From Craurococcus roseus (GTDB lineage: Bacteria; Pseudomonadota; Alphaproteobacteria; Acetobacterales; Acetobacteraceae): 64,000 bases of DNA. A program made the translations under genes and the position numbers. Each line of letters opens with the position of its first letter. Position 1 is the first letter of the stretch. This document shows positions 7,497 through 15,459 of this stretch, one piece after another. The stretch is from NCBI RefSeq assembly GCF_039523795.1, contig NZ_BAAAFZ010000007.1, positions 1 to 64,000 on the forward strand, in the 5' to 3' direction. Below the pieces are notes generated by a model. The model worked only from the letters and a program-made list of their open reading frames with translations. It made no database searches and had not been told where the DNA came from.

Positions 7497-8344
7497 CGCG
7501 GACGTACTCCCGGATTGGGGCCGCGCCGCGCCCCGGAGGGGCGGCGCGCCGTGCTTTGGCCGGATCATAACGCGGCCGGCGCCGGGGGCCAGCCAGGGCG
7601 GGCGGGAGGCCGGCGAACACCTTTTCTCCAGCCGCGTCGGCACGGGCGACTCGGATGGCGGCGTGACGGCACCCCCGCGGCCGCCGCGCCCGACCCGCGG
7701 CGGCGGCGGCGTTCGCCGGGGCGGCGGCGCGGCTGCACCCGCTTTGTCGCTGGGCGCGGGGACGGTTCCGGGGCGCTGTGCGCGGCCTCGGGTCAGCGCT
7801 GGAAGGGATGGGCCGCCGTTGCCGGGCCCGGGCGGGCTGCCGGACGGCGGCCGGGCGGCCGGTGTGCACGGCGCGGGCCGCAGCCCGGCGACGAGCGTCG
7901 ACTCGTCCATGCGCGCCGTGCAGGCGAGGCCGCGGCGTGTGGCCCAGGTGTCGGCCCGGTGGTGCGGCGGCAGGGGCGCGGCGCCCTCGGCCAGCGCCGG
8001 GCGCTTCGCTTCACGCCCGGAGGCTTCGTGCGCCCGGTCGATCAACGCGTCCAGGCGCGGGTTCGGGTACCCAGCGCGTTGGCGGTGCCGTGGCCGCGCG
8101 CCCGGCCGGGCCTGGCGGGCGCCGCCGCCAGTGGGTGTTCGGTTCGCCGCTGCCCGAGGCGACGAGCGGCCGGGGGCCACGCCGGACTCCCGCTCGGCGC
8201 GTCCCGGCTAGTCGTTTCGACGGGCGCCTTCACGCGCCTGACCGAGAACGGCCGGGCACGATCCGCCCCGGTGCCGCGGACGCGCGCCGGGCCGCCGCCG
8301 GCGGCCCGGGTTCACGACCGCTCGACGCGCCCCAAATGCGGGTC
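7497..8344. other. 848-bp gap holding a decayed gene
   Basis: No intact gene is visible between the Bug receptor and the histidine phosphatase. The right-hand half (about 7872-8233) retains the broken C-terminal end of a peptide-binding protein, listed separately. The left-hand part (7497-7870) is GC-rich and shows nothing recognisable. Confidence 0.55.
7872..8233 (-). pseudogene. remnant of a peptide ABC transporter binding protein (SBP_bac_5)
   Basis: One minus-strand frame (about 8072-7872) reads GYPNPRLDALIDRAHEAS...ADTWATRRGLACTARMDESTL...GLRPA. This matches the C-terminal end expected of DppA/OppA-like periplasmic binding proteins (usually ...GYSNPRVDALIDRA...TWAARRGL.YTPRMDE.T...). 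Just upstream, another frame supplies PGRARGHGTAN, the segment that normally precedes GYxNP, so at least one frameshift separates them. No start, signal peptide or lobe-I sequence is left. Interpreted as a gene in advanced decay; coordinates are approximate. Confidence 0.6.
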
Positions 8345-8926
8345 ATGGCAGTCCCGTCCCGCCGCCGCGTGCTGGCGATCCTGCGCAGGACGCCGGCCGC
8401 CGTCCTGCTCGCCCGTTCGCCGCCGGCGGCCGCCGAAGCCGCGGCCTGGGAGGCGTTGCGGGGCGGCGGCGCCGTCGCGCTGTTCCGCCACGCCAGGGCG
8501 CCCGGTTCGGGCGACCCGCCGGGGATGCGGCTCGGCGACTGCTCCACGCAGCGCAACCTCGACGACGCCGGCCGCGCCCAGGCGAGGCGCATCGGCGAAG
8601 CCTTCCGCGCCGAGGGGGTGGCCGTGGGCGCCGTGCTGACCTCGCGATGGTGCCGGGCCGTGGAAACCGCCGCGCTCGCCTTTCCCGGCCTTTCCAGGGC
8701 GGAGCCGGCGTTCGACTCGTTCTTCGAAAACCGCGGAGAGGGGCCGGCGCGCACGGCATCGGCGCGGCGCGTCCTGCTGGATTGGCGCGGGCCGGGCGCG
8801 CTGGTCGCCGTGACGCACCAGGTGAACGTCACGGCGCTCACCGGCGTCTTCCCGTCCTCCGGGGAGGGCGTCGTGGTGCTCGGGCGGGGCGGCGACCTCG
8901 TCGCGGTCGGGCGGGTGAGGCCGTGA
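8345..8926 (+). CDS. histidine phosphatase family protein
   Basis: A 193-residue member of the phosphoglycerate-mutase-like (histidine phosphatase) superfamily. LFRHARAPG carries the catalytic RH pair (the usual RHG is RHA here), and the second half ends with VAVTHQVNVTALTG, the conserved H-containing segment. TSRWCRAVETAALAF is the conserved S-R-A..TA region. The Arg-rich, hydrophobic N-terminus (RRRVLAILRRTPAAVLLA) could be a signal peptide, as in periplasmic members. The substrate is unknown. ATG 8345 was chosen; ATG 8336 is also possible. Confidence 0.82.
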   Translation: MAVPSRRRVLAILRRTPAAVLLARSPPAAAEAAAWEALRGGGAVALFRHARAPGSGDPPGMRLGDCSTQRNLDDAGRAQARRIGEAFRAEGVAVGAVLTSRWCRAVETAALAFPGLSRAEPAFDSFFENRGEGPARTASARRVLLDWRGPGALVAVTHQVNVTALTGVFPSSGEGVVVLGRGGDLVAVGRVRP

Positions 8927-9051
8927 GCCCGCCCCGGTGCCCGGGGCGCTGACCTCGGAAGGGCCGCGACGGCTCGTGGACCGGGCCGCGCGATGCCCGT
9001 TCCCCAGGCCGCCCCGACCGGCCGTGCGGCGGCCGGCCGGGGCGCACGGGT

Positions 9052-11301
9052 TCACTCGCCGAAGCGGTTGTCGCGGGGGAAGCCGTTGGGGGGCACGCGG
9101 CCGGCGCCGGCGCGGTTGCCGCGCCAGGGGGCGAGGTCGGTTTCCACCCTCACCCGCTCGCCGAGGCGCCAGGACAGGCCGTCCTTGCGGGTGAAGACCT
9201 TGGCGTCGGAGAGGCCGCCGTCCTTGTAGGACTGGAGCTGGACGCCGCGGCCGCGGGCCATCTCGGGCACTTGGTCGAGCGGGAACAGCAGCAGCTTGCG
9301 GTTCTCGCCGACCACGGCGACCGTGTCGCCCTCCGCCGGGACGCAGAGCGCGGCCTGCTTGCCGGCGTCCACCACCAGCACCTGCTTGCCGGTGCGGCGT
9401 TCGGACAGGAGGTCGGCGGCCTTGGCCACGAAGCCTTTGCCGTCGGTGGTGGCGACCAGGTACTTCGCGTCGTCCGTGTGGACGAAGAGGGAGACGATCT
9501 CGTCCTCGTTGGCCAGTTCGACCATGAGGCGCACGGGCTGGCCATCGCCGCGGCCGCGGGGGATGGCGTCGGCCTTCAGCGTGTAGGCCTTGCCGTTGGT
9601 GGCGAAGAGGGCGATGCGGTCCGTGCTCATGGCGTGGACCCAGGTGTGGAGGCTGTCGCCTTCCTTGAAGCGATGCTCCGTTTCAGGCGGCAGGTGGCCC
9701 TTTTGGGCGCGTATCCAGCCCTTGGCGGAGAGGATGACGGTGATCGGCTCCTTTTCGGTGAAGGCGGCTTCGTCCACCAGCACGGCGGGGAGGACGCGGC
9801 CAGTTTCGGTGCGGCGGGCGCCGAGGGCGCCGTCGCCGAACTTGGCGCGGGTGGCTTCCAGCTCCTCCTCGATGGCCTTCCAGCGCTTGGCCTCGGACTT
9901 CATCAGGCCCTGGAGCTTGTTCTGCTCCGTCGTGAGCTTCTTGTGCTCGCGGCGGATCTCCATCTCCTCCAGCTTGCGCAAGCTGCGGAGGCGCATGTTG
10001 AGGACGGCGTCGGCCTGGATGTCGGTCAGGCCGAAGGCGGCCACCAGGGCGGGCTTGGGCTCGTCCTCGTAGCGGACGATCCGGATCACCTCGTCGAGGT
10101 TGAGGTAGACGATGAGGTAGCCGTCGAGGATCTCCAGGCGCCGGGCGATGGCGGCCAGGCGGTGCTCGGTGCGGCGGACCAGGACGACGTGGCGGTGGTC
10201 GAGCCAGGCGCGCAGCACTTCGCGCAGCCCCATGACGCGCGGGGTGCGGTCGGCGTCCAGCACGTTCATGTTGAGGGAGAAGCGCGTTTCGAGCTGGGTG
10301 GCGCGGAACAGCGTTTCCATCAGCACGGCGGGGTCCACGGTGCGGGCCTTCGGCTCCAGCACGAGGCGGATCACGTCCGTGCTCTCGTCGCGGATGTCGC
10401 CGAGGAGGGGGAGCTTGCGCTCCTCCATGAGCTGGGCGACCTGCTCGATCAGGCGGGACTTGGCGACCTGGTAGGGGATTTCGGTGACGACGATCTGCCA
10501 AGCGCCGTTCTTCAGCGCCTCGCGCTCCCACTTGGCGCGCAGGCGGAAGCCGCCGCGGCCGGTCTCGTAGGCCTCGGCGATGCTGTCGGGCGGCTCGACC
10601 AGGATGCCGCCGGTGGGGAAGTCCGGGCCGGGGACGTGGCGGAGCAGGTCGCGCGTCGTGGCTTGCGGGTTGCGGACCAGTTCCAACGCCGCGCTGCAGA
10701 GTTCGCCGGCGTTGTGGGGCGGGATGGAGGTGGCCATGCCCACCGCGATGCCGTTGGCGCCGTTGGCCAAGAGGTTCGGGAAGGCGGCGGGGAGGACGAC
10801 CGGCTCCTGCTCCAGGCCGTCGTAGGTGGGGCGGAAGTCGACGGCATCGTCCTCGATGCCGGCGAGCAGGGCCTGGGCCACTTCGGTGAGCCGGGCTTCG
10901 GTGTAGCGCATGGCCGCGGCGTTGTCGCCGTCGATGTTGCCGAAGTTGCCCTGCCCTTCCACCAGTGGGTAGCGGGCGGCGAAGTCCTGGGCCAAGCGCA
11001 CCAGCGCCTCGTAGATCGAGGAGTCGCCGTGCGGGTGGTATTTGCCCATCACGTCGCCGACGATGCGGGCGCACTTCTTCAGCCCGGCCGCCGGGTCCAG
11101 CTTCAACTGGTGCATGGCCCAGAGCAGGCGGCGGTGGACCGGCTTCAGCCCGTCCCGCACGTCCGGCAGGGAGCGGGCCATGATGGTGGAGAGGGCGTAG
11201 GCGAGGTAGCGCTCCGACAGGGCGTCGGAGAGCTTGGTGTCGCGCTCCTCTCCGCCGCCGGAGGGGGCGCCTTTGGGCGGGTGTCTCACGTCGTCAGGCA
11301 T
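9052..11301 (-). CDS. parC: DNA topoisomerase IV subunit A
   Basis: A 749-residue type IIA topoisomerase A subunit. The catalytic tyrosine lies in AAMRYTEARL (Tyr133). The quinolone-resistance region KYHPHGDSSIYEAL has Ser94 and Glu98 at the positions of E. coli ParC Ser80 and Glu84, i.e. wild-type sensitive residues. The C-terminal half contains shortened beta-pinwheel blades, which favours ParC over GyrA (the GyrA box is not evident). It decatenates daughter chromosomes together with ParE, encoded elsewhere. Its start overlaps the 3' end of recO by 8 nt, so recO and parC form an operon. Confidence 0.93.
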   Translation of the reverse strand: MPDDVRHPPKGAPSGGGEERDTKLSDALSERYLAYALSTIMARSLPDVRDGLKPVHRRLLWAMHQLKLDPAAGLKKCARIVGDVMGKYHPHGDSSIYEALVRLAQDFAARYPLVEGQGNFGNIDGDNAAAMRYTEARLTEVAQALLAGIEDDAVDFRPTYDGLEQEPVVLPAAFPNLLANGANGIAVGMATSIPPHNAGELCSAALELVRNPQATTRDLLRHVPGPDFPTGGILVEPPDSIAEAYETGRGGFRLRAKWEREALKNGAWQIVVTEIPYQVAKSRLIEQVAQLMEERKLPLLGDIRDESTDVIRLVLEPKARTVDPAVLMETLFRATQLETRFSLNMNVLDADRTPRVMGLREVLRAWLDHRHVVLVRRTEHRLAAIARRLEILDGYLIVYLNLDEVIRIVRYEDEPKPALVAAFGLTDIQADAVLNMRLRSLRKLEEMEIRREHKKLTTEQNKLQGLMKSEAKRWKAIEEELEATRAKFGDGALGARRTETGRVLPAVLVDEAAFTEKEPITVILSAKGWIRAQKGHLPPETEHRFKEGDSLHTWVHAMSTDRIALFATNGKAYTLKADAIPRGRGDGQPVRLMVELANEDEIVSLFVHTDDAKYLVATTDGKGFVAKAADLLSERRTGKQVLVVDAGKQAALCVPAEGDTVAVVGENRKLLLFPLDQVPEMARGRGVQLQSYKDGGLSDAKVFTRKDGLSWRLGERVRVETDLAPWRGNRAGAGRVPPNGFPRDNRFGE

Positions 11302-12067
11302 CGGGTTCTTTCTCGGCAGGGAGGCCCGCTTCGGGCGCCGCTAGGCTCGCGATCCGTTGAAACAACAGGTCGCGGGCGGTTGGCAAGGGTTTGTGGTGGT
11401 GCCCGAAGGCATCCTTTCCTAGAAAATGGCCCGTCAGGCGCAATCCCGCAAGCCATTCGGCGGGCTCGGAGGGCGTTTGCGAGCCGAGGAGAAAGGGCGG
11501 CAGGGGCAGCAGGCGGTCGGCGTAGGGCTCGGCGGCGGCACGGGAGGCGGCGCGGCCGGTCTTCGGCGAGACGTGGGTCAGGTCCTCGTGGGTGCCGGTG
11601 ACGGCGCAGCGGGCGAGGTCGAGGCCGTAGCCGAGTTCGGCCAGCAGCTCCGCTTCCCAGCGCACGTAGTCCGGCAGCAGGGGCGCGGCGCCTTCGCGGC
11701 CGAGACGGGCGATGAGGGAGACGAGGCCGTGGAAGGTGCGGGCGTGCGGCTCGCGGTCCGGCAGCGCGCCCTCGGCCACGGCGCAGGCGGAGGACAGGAG
11801 GGCGAGGGACAGCGGGTCCTCCATGGCCAGGGCGGCGGCGGGGTGGACCAGTTCGCCGGAGAGGGAGCCGAGCTGGTCGGCGAGGCGGGCGACCCAGCGG
11901 GCCTCCACGAGGTTGCCGGCCTGCCAGACCGGGGCCTGGGCGCGGGAAGCGCCGCCGCGGGCGAGGCCGGCGTGGCGGCCGTGGGCCTCGGTGAGCAGCG
12001 ACACCACGGCGCCGCCTTCGCCCAAGGGGCGGGCGTCGAGCACGACGGCGGGGGCTTGCCATTCCAT
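11294..12067 (-). CDS. recO: DNA repair protein RecO
   Basis: A 257-residue RecO. The OB-fold N-terminus (MEWQAPAVVLDARPLGEGGAVVSLLTEAHGRHAGLARGG) is diagnostic. It continues into the helical domain with LRLTGHFLGKDAF near the end. RecO works with RecR to load RecA at single-stranded gaps. The ATG at 12067 is the family start. The first ~20 codons matter for this window because a diverged copy of exactly this segment reappears at about 13905-13965. Confidence 0.92.
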   Translation of the reverse strand: MEWQAPAVVLDARPLGEGGAVVSLLTEAHGRHAGLARGGASRAQAPVWQAGNLVEARWVARLADQLGSLSGELVHPAAALAMEDPLSLALLSSACAVAEGALPDREPHARTFHGLVSLIARLGREGAAPLLPDYVRWEAELLAELGYGLDLARCAVTGTHEDLTHVSPKTGRAASRAAAEPYADRLLPLPPFLLGSQTPSEPAEWLAGLRLTGHFLGKDAFGHHHKPLPTARDLLFQRIASLAAPEAGLPAEKEPDA

Positions 12068-12149
12068 GGCGGGTATATGGGGGCGCGGGGTGTTGGCGGC
12101 TTTGTGGGGAGGCTTTGCGACCGTGCCGGGGGCGTTGTAAGTGCCGGGG

Positions 12150-12506
12150 ATGCCTCCGCTTCCTTTCCTCAACCAGCTCATCCGCGAGGCCGCGTCCGAA
12201 GTCTTCGGCGAGGGCGCCATCAGCCGCGTGTCGAGCAAGGAGGTGGCCGACTCCTACGGCGACGACGTGTTGAGCGTGTGCATCGTGTTCACCGGAGTCC
12301 GGTCCCACGACTTCGTTCAGGGCAAGATGATGGACGCTTCGGCCGCCATCCGCCGCATCTTGCAGCACTACGGCGAAGAACGATTCGCTACGGTCGATTA
12401 CGATGCCGAGGGCGGTTGGGAGCGGAAGCGTCGGAAGCGCCCAACGGCTGAGACGAAGCCGAGCCGCGGTGGCAAGGTCGGTCGAGGAGCACGGACGCCT
12501 GGTTAA
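12150..12506 (+). CDS. small protein of unknown function
   Basis: A 118-residue soluble protein that I do not recognise. A compact acidic/hydrophobic region (FLNQLIREAASEVFGEGAISR to ILQHYGEERFATVDYD) is followed by a strongly basic tail (WERKRRKRP...GGKVGRGAR), which could bind nucleic acid. The ATG at 12150 is used; an in-frame GTG lies at 12141. It is divergent from recO and begins the accessory interval between recO and prfC. Confidence 0.55.
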   Translation: MPPLPFLNQLIREAASEVFGEGAISRVSSKEVADSYGDDVLSVCIVFTGVRSHDFVQGKMMDASAAIRRILQHYGEERFATVDYDAEGGWERKRRKRPTAETKPSRGGKVGRGARTPG

Positions 12507-12579
12507 CAATTGCAACTTGTTGGTTTGTATTCCTAACCTTGAGCGACGTGGGTTTGCGACGGCGCCGGATGTGTTACTT

Positions 12580-12597
12580 TGTGTTCGAACGAACACA
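12580..12597. promoter_or_regulatory. probable antitoxin operator, ParDE locus
   Basis: A perfect inverted repeat with arms TGTGTTCG/CGAACACA around a 2-bp centre, ending 8 bp before the antitoxin ATG in an AT-richer segment. Ribbon-helix-helix antitoxins bind such sites to repress their own operon. Confidence 0.6.
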
Positions 12598-12605
12598 GGC
12601 CGCTG

Positions 12606-12863
12606 ATGACCGACAGTTCCACCCTCACCGTCCGCCTCTCCAATGAGACAAAGGACCGGCTCGCCACCCTGGCCGGGCGCACCAAGCGCACCCGCAACTT
12701 CCTCGCGGCCGAGGCCATCGCGGCCTACGTGGAGCGCGAACTCGCCATCGTGGAGGCGATCGAGCGCGGCCGCGCCGACGCACGGGCCGGCCGGGTCACG
12801 CCGCATGACGAGGTGATGCGCGAGGTGCGCGAGATCATCGAGGCCGCCCGAGCGGGCCGGTGA
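12606..12863 (+). CDS. ParD/CopG-family ribbon-helix-helix antitoxin
   Basis: An 85-residue protein. The N-terminal strand STLTVRLSNETKDRLATLA and the helices TKRTRNFLAAEAIAAYVERE form a ribbon-helix-helix DNA-binding domain. The acidic/basic C-terminal helix (EAIERGRADARAGRVTPHDEVMREVREIIEA) is the toxin-binding tail. It overlaps the toxin gene in a GTGA junction. Expected to neutralise ParE and, with it, repress the operon at the palindrome just upstream. Confidence 0.88.
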   Translation: MTDSSTLTVRLSNETKDRLATLAGRTKRTRNFLAAEAIAAYVERELAIVEAIERGRADARAGRVTPHDEVMREVREIIEAARAGR

Positions 12864-13174
12864 AGCGGCCCGTCGTTTGGGCCGACTCGGCGCGAGCCGA
12901 TCTTCGTATCGTCTTTCGCTACATCGCGGGCGAGAATCCCGACGCAGCGGCGCGGGTGGCGGCGCGCATAGAGGATGCCGCCGCGGGCCTGTCCGACTTC
13001 GCCACCGGGCGGGCCGGGCGGGTGAGCGGCACCTACGAGAAGGTGTTGCCGGGGCTTCCCTACATTCTGGCCTACGAGATCACCGTTCGGGCCGGCGGCG
13101 CCGAGGTGGTGACGATCCTGCATGTAATCCACGGCGCGCGCGACTGGCAGGCCGGGGAGTGGCCGGAGGGATGA
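12860..13174 (+). CDS. ParE/RelE-family toxin
   Basis: A 104-residue toxin starting at a GTG that overlaps the antitoxin stop. VVWADSARADLRIVFRYIAGENPDAAARVAARIEDA and PYILAYEI...VTILHVIHGARDW show the RelE/ParE fold, with the typical HGARDW end. ParE members poison DNA gyrase, while RelE members cleave mRNA; the sequence looks closer to ParE. Works as a pair with the upstream antitoxin. Confidence 0.88.
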   Translation: MKRPVVWADSARADLRIVFRYIAGENPDAAARVAARIEDAAAGLSDFATGRAGRVSGTYEKVLPGLPYILAYEITVRAGGAEVVTILHVIHGARDWQAGEWPEG

Positions 13175-13198
13175 GCCGATGCCCGGCGGACTGCGGCC

Positions 13199-13612
13199 CT
13201 ATTGCCCCAGGAGCGGCACGCCGCAGGCGTCGGCCGCCGCGCGCAGGTCGCCGTCGAGCGAGGCGAGCGGCAGGGCGCGGCGCCTGGCCAGTTCGAGGGT
13301 GCAGGCGTCGTAAACGGTGAAGCCGAAGCGCTCGGCGAGGCGCACCGTGCCCGACCAGGCGTGGGTGTCGGTGTCCGCGTCGGTGCGGATGCCGAGGATG
13401 GCGAGGTCGGCCAGCGTGGCGTCGCGCTCCGCCGCGTCGAGGCGGCCGCGCCGCACCCCCATGTGCAGGCCGTTGGCGACTTCGAGCCGCCAGGAGGCGG
13501 GCACGACGGCGTGGGTGGCGGCGACCCGGTCGAACACCTCCTGCACGGCCGGGGTGACTTCGTCGCTGGTGGCCCAGGCCAGCGTGGCGGAGCTGTCGAG
13601 CACCAGGGTCAC
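13199..13612 (-). CDS. vapC: VapC-type PIN-domain toxin
   Basis: A 137-residue PIN ribonuclease. The acidic residues of the metal site are visible in LVLDSSATLAW, in the Glu of SWRLEVANGL, and in FTVYDACTLELARRRALPLASLDGDL (D..D pattern). The start is taken at GTG 13612 (VTLVLDSS) because it overlaps the antitoxin stop in a GTGA junction; an upstream in-frame ATG at 13651 would add 13 unnatural residues. VapC toxins cleave initiator tRNA or other structured RNA. Confidence 0.88.
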   Translation of the reverse strand: MTLVLDSSATLAWATSDEVTPAVQEVFDRVAATHAVVPASWRLEVANGLHMGVRRGRLDAAERDATLADLAILGIRTDADTDTHAWSGTVRLAERFGFTVYDACTLELARRRALPLASLDGDLRAAADACGVPLLGQ

Positions 13613-13857
13613 GGGCGGCCTTCGTCGCGCAGTGCCTTCCACTCCGACCAATCGAAGGAGCCGGCCCGCCGTGCCGCCGCCCGCGCGCGGATGCGGGCCA
13701 TCGCGGCGCGTCGGGCTTTCTGGGGTGCCGTGTTGCTGATCGGCACTAGGCGAGCCACCACACGGCCGTGGCGCGTGATGACAATCTCTTCGCCCTGTTC
13801 GACCCGCTTCAGCAAAGCGATCAAGCGGCTTTTTGCTTCGTGGACACCGACCTCCAT
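13609..13857 (-). CDS. Phd/YefM-type antitoxin
   Basis: An 82-residue antitoxin. MEVGVHEAKSRLIALLKRVEQGEEIVITRHGRVVARLVP is the Phd/YefM DNA-binding N-terminus. The basic C-terminal half (RRAAMARIRARAAARRAGSFDWSEWK) wraps the toxin. It directly precedes and overlaps the PIN toxin. A perfect palindrome lies 28 bp upstream of its start and probably mediates autorepression. Confidence 0.87.
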   Translation of the reverse strand: MEVGVHEAKSRLIALLKRVEQGEEIVITRHGRVVARLVPISNTAPQKARRAAMARIRARAAARRAGSFDWSEWKALRDEGRP

Positions 13858-13884
13858 GACCTCAATCTAGCCAACGCCGGACAG

Positions 13885-13900
13885 CCAATCTACAGATTGG
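13885..13900. promoter_or_regulatory. probable operator of the Phd/VapC locus
   Basis: A perfect inverted repeat, CCAATCT/AGATTGG with a 2-bp centre, 28 bp upstream of the antitoxin ATG. It also sits next to the recO scar, so this point is a junction between two acquired segments. Confidence 0.5.
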
Positions 13901-13904
13901 GGCT

Positions 13905-13965
13905 ATGGTGTAGGCGCCGATTTCGGAAGGCGTGGGCGTCAAGGACAACGACGGGAGTTTGCCAT
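13905..13965 (-). pseudogene. diverged fragment of a recO 5' end
   Basis: Minus-strand reading gives MEWQTPVVVLDAHAF, then diverges (RNRRLHH...). The resident RecO starts MEWQAPAVVLDARPL. The first 12 codons of the gene are shared with GAATGGCAA identical, and about 50 bp are alignable at roughly three-quarters identity by eye. Nothing of the rest of recO follows. It is in the same orientation as the real recO about 1.9 kb away and looks like a recombination scar. Confidence 0.65.
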
Positions 13966-14007
13966 TCCATCAAAGCCATACAGCCATACTCAAAGTTGCC
14001 GCCGACA

Positions 14008-14021
14008 GCAGATCCATCTGC
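14008..14021. promoter_or_regulatory. small palindrome before the OLD-like gene
   Basis: Arms GCAGAT/ATCTGC around CC, about 34 bp before the ATG of the ATPase gene, in its AT-rich leader. Could be an operator or part of the promoter; no paired -35/-10 is clear. Confidence 0.3.
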
Positions 14022-14055
14022 ATATGTTTCGAACCGCCATCCCTGAGGTCTGTTC

Positions 14056-15369
14056 ATGGCGCCTGTGACGCCGAAAACCACATTCGACCCGGATTTTCCA
14101 AGCATCGTTGGTCAAATTAGCGGAAAGAGTTATGTTGCAGTCTGCGGCTCAAACAATTCCGGTAAATCCTATCTACTAAAATTGCTGAAACAACATATCG
14201 GCAAGGCAGCCTACTTTGTCGGTCCTGCACGATTTTACCATGTAAATCAGCTCGCCTCAACCATGCGAAATGATCAAGAGTACAATAGTTATGAACACAA
14301 CTTCAATGCAAATGCGAACAACCCAGACTATAACATTGATCAAAACACAATTGGATTAGATCGAATCGTTGCAAATTTAAGCGACACTCGCAGAGATAAG
14401 CTGTTTGAAATCTGCGGTATGTTACTGGGCAACAAATTTACAATGAAGCATTTCGAGGACGACAATAGACTGTCGCCGTTTTATATAGATATGGATGGAC
14501 AGAACATTTCCGTCGGTAGCAGCGGCACACGACTACTAATGACACTTATTGGTTTATGCATGGATCAAAATTTCAATTCCCTTCTGATCGATGAACCAGA
14601 ACTAGGTCTTGGGCCGAAGGTACAACTATCTGTCTCTAAATTTTTGTCTGATCGGGATGAAAGAAAAAAGTACTTTCCTCATCTAAGCGCCATTGTTGTT
14701 TCGACCCATTCTCAACTTTTCTTGGACACAAGAAGTATAAATAACAACTTCTCTGTCTTGAAAGATGGAAATGTAGTTAAAGTTAAACAGATTCAAGATT
14801 TTTCGGAACTCCACAATTTGCAATTCAATCTTCTTGGAAATTCTCTTGAAGCCTTATTCCTACCAAGCGCTTTTGTCTTCGTAGAAGGGAAGACTGACCT
14901 TCCATTCATAGACAGCATTGTCAAAGCCAAGTTTAAAAATAAGAACGTTGTGGTGCTTCAATGCAATGGAAACGTTAAAGGCAGAGTCAATGCTTTAAAG
15001 GAGAGCCTACATGATATCCAGAAAAGCCCCTTTCGATCCAGAATTTTCGTTATTATCGATGCTGTAGTTCCAAATCCCACTCTGAAACAAGAGCTGGTTG
15101 CGATGGGTTTAATGGAAGGTAACATTATCCAGTGGAGCAGGAACGGAATAGAATACTTTTACCCAGCGTCGCTTTTGGCAAAGATGTTCGGTTGCGATGA
15201 AGACAAAGTTAGAGAGTTAAGCATTACTGGTGATAACATTAGTTTGAACGGAATTCAAAAAAAGAAAGTAGATCTTTCGTCAGAAATTTGTAGAGAATTG
15301 AACAATGATACGCCACTGAACGACGAGATCACTACTAAGTTCATATCGAAACTGTCTTCGATTGTCTGA
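14056..15369 (+). CDS. OLD-like ATPase with C-terminal TOPRIM nuclease domain
   Basis: A 437-residue protein with an ABC/SMC-type ATPase and a TOPRIM domain, as in OLD nucleases. Visible: Walker A GSNNSGKS (31-38), signature-like SVGSSGTR (152-159), Walker B LLIDEPE (176-182), switch His218 in VSTHSQ, then TOPRIM Glu277 (FVFVEGKTD) and Asp335 (FVIIDAV). It is shorter than typical class 1 OLD proteins, and the coiled-coil insert seems reduced. OLD relatives act in phage defence, alone (P2 Old) or with UvrD-like, retron or AriB-like partners. No such partner is adjacent. Base composition and codon use (AAA, AAT, TTT rich) differ sharply from all neighbours, so recent transfer is very likely. 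Confidence 0.82.
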   Translation: MAPVTPKTTFDPDFPSIVGQISGKSYVAVCGSNNSGKSYLLKLLKQHIGKAAYFVGPARFYHVNQLASTMRNDQEYNSYEHNFNANANNPDYNIDQNTIGLDRIVANLSDTRRDKLFEICGMLLGNKFTMKHFEDDNRLSPFYIDMDGQNISVGSSGTRLLMTLIGLCMDQNFNSLLIDEPELGLGPKVQLSVSKFLSDRDERKKYFPHLSAIVVSTHSQLFLDTRSINNNFSVLKDGNVVKVKQIQDFSELHNLQFNLLGNSLEALFLPSAFVFVEGKTDLPFIDSIVKAKFKNKNVVVLQCNGNVKGRVNALKESLHDIQKSPFRSRIFVIIDAVVPNPTLKQELVAMGLMEGNIIQWSRNGIEYFYPASLLAKMFGCDEDKVRELSITGDNISLNGIQKKKVDLSSEICRELNNDTPLNDEITTKFISKLSSIV

Positions 15370-15459
15370 AATTCGAACTTAAGTGTTCAGAAGTAGTACG
15401 ACTAACCTGTGACAACTGTAAATATCTTTTCTGCGGCTCGCGTATAGGCGGCGTGGAGT

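Noticed and set aside
9271..11601. A long plus-strand open frame opposite parC
   Set aside because: Shadow of the well-supported parC gene; no domain recognisable.
12068..15459. Possibility that the island is a prophage or integrative element
   Set aside because: No integrase, recombinase, structural phage gene, tRNA junction or direct-repeat ends are visible.
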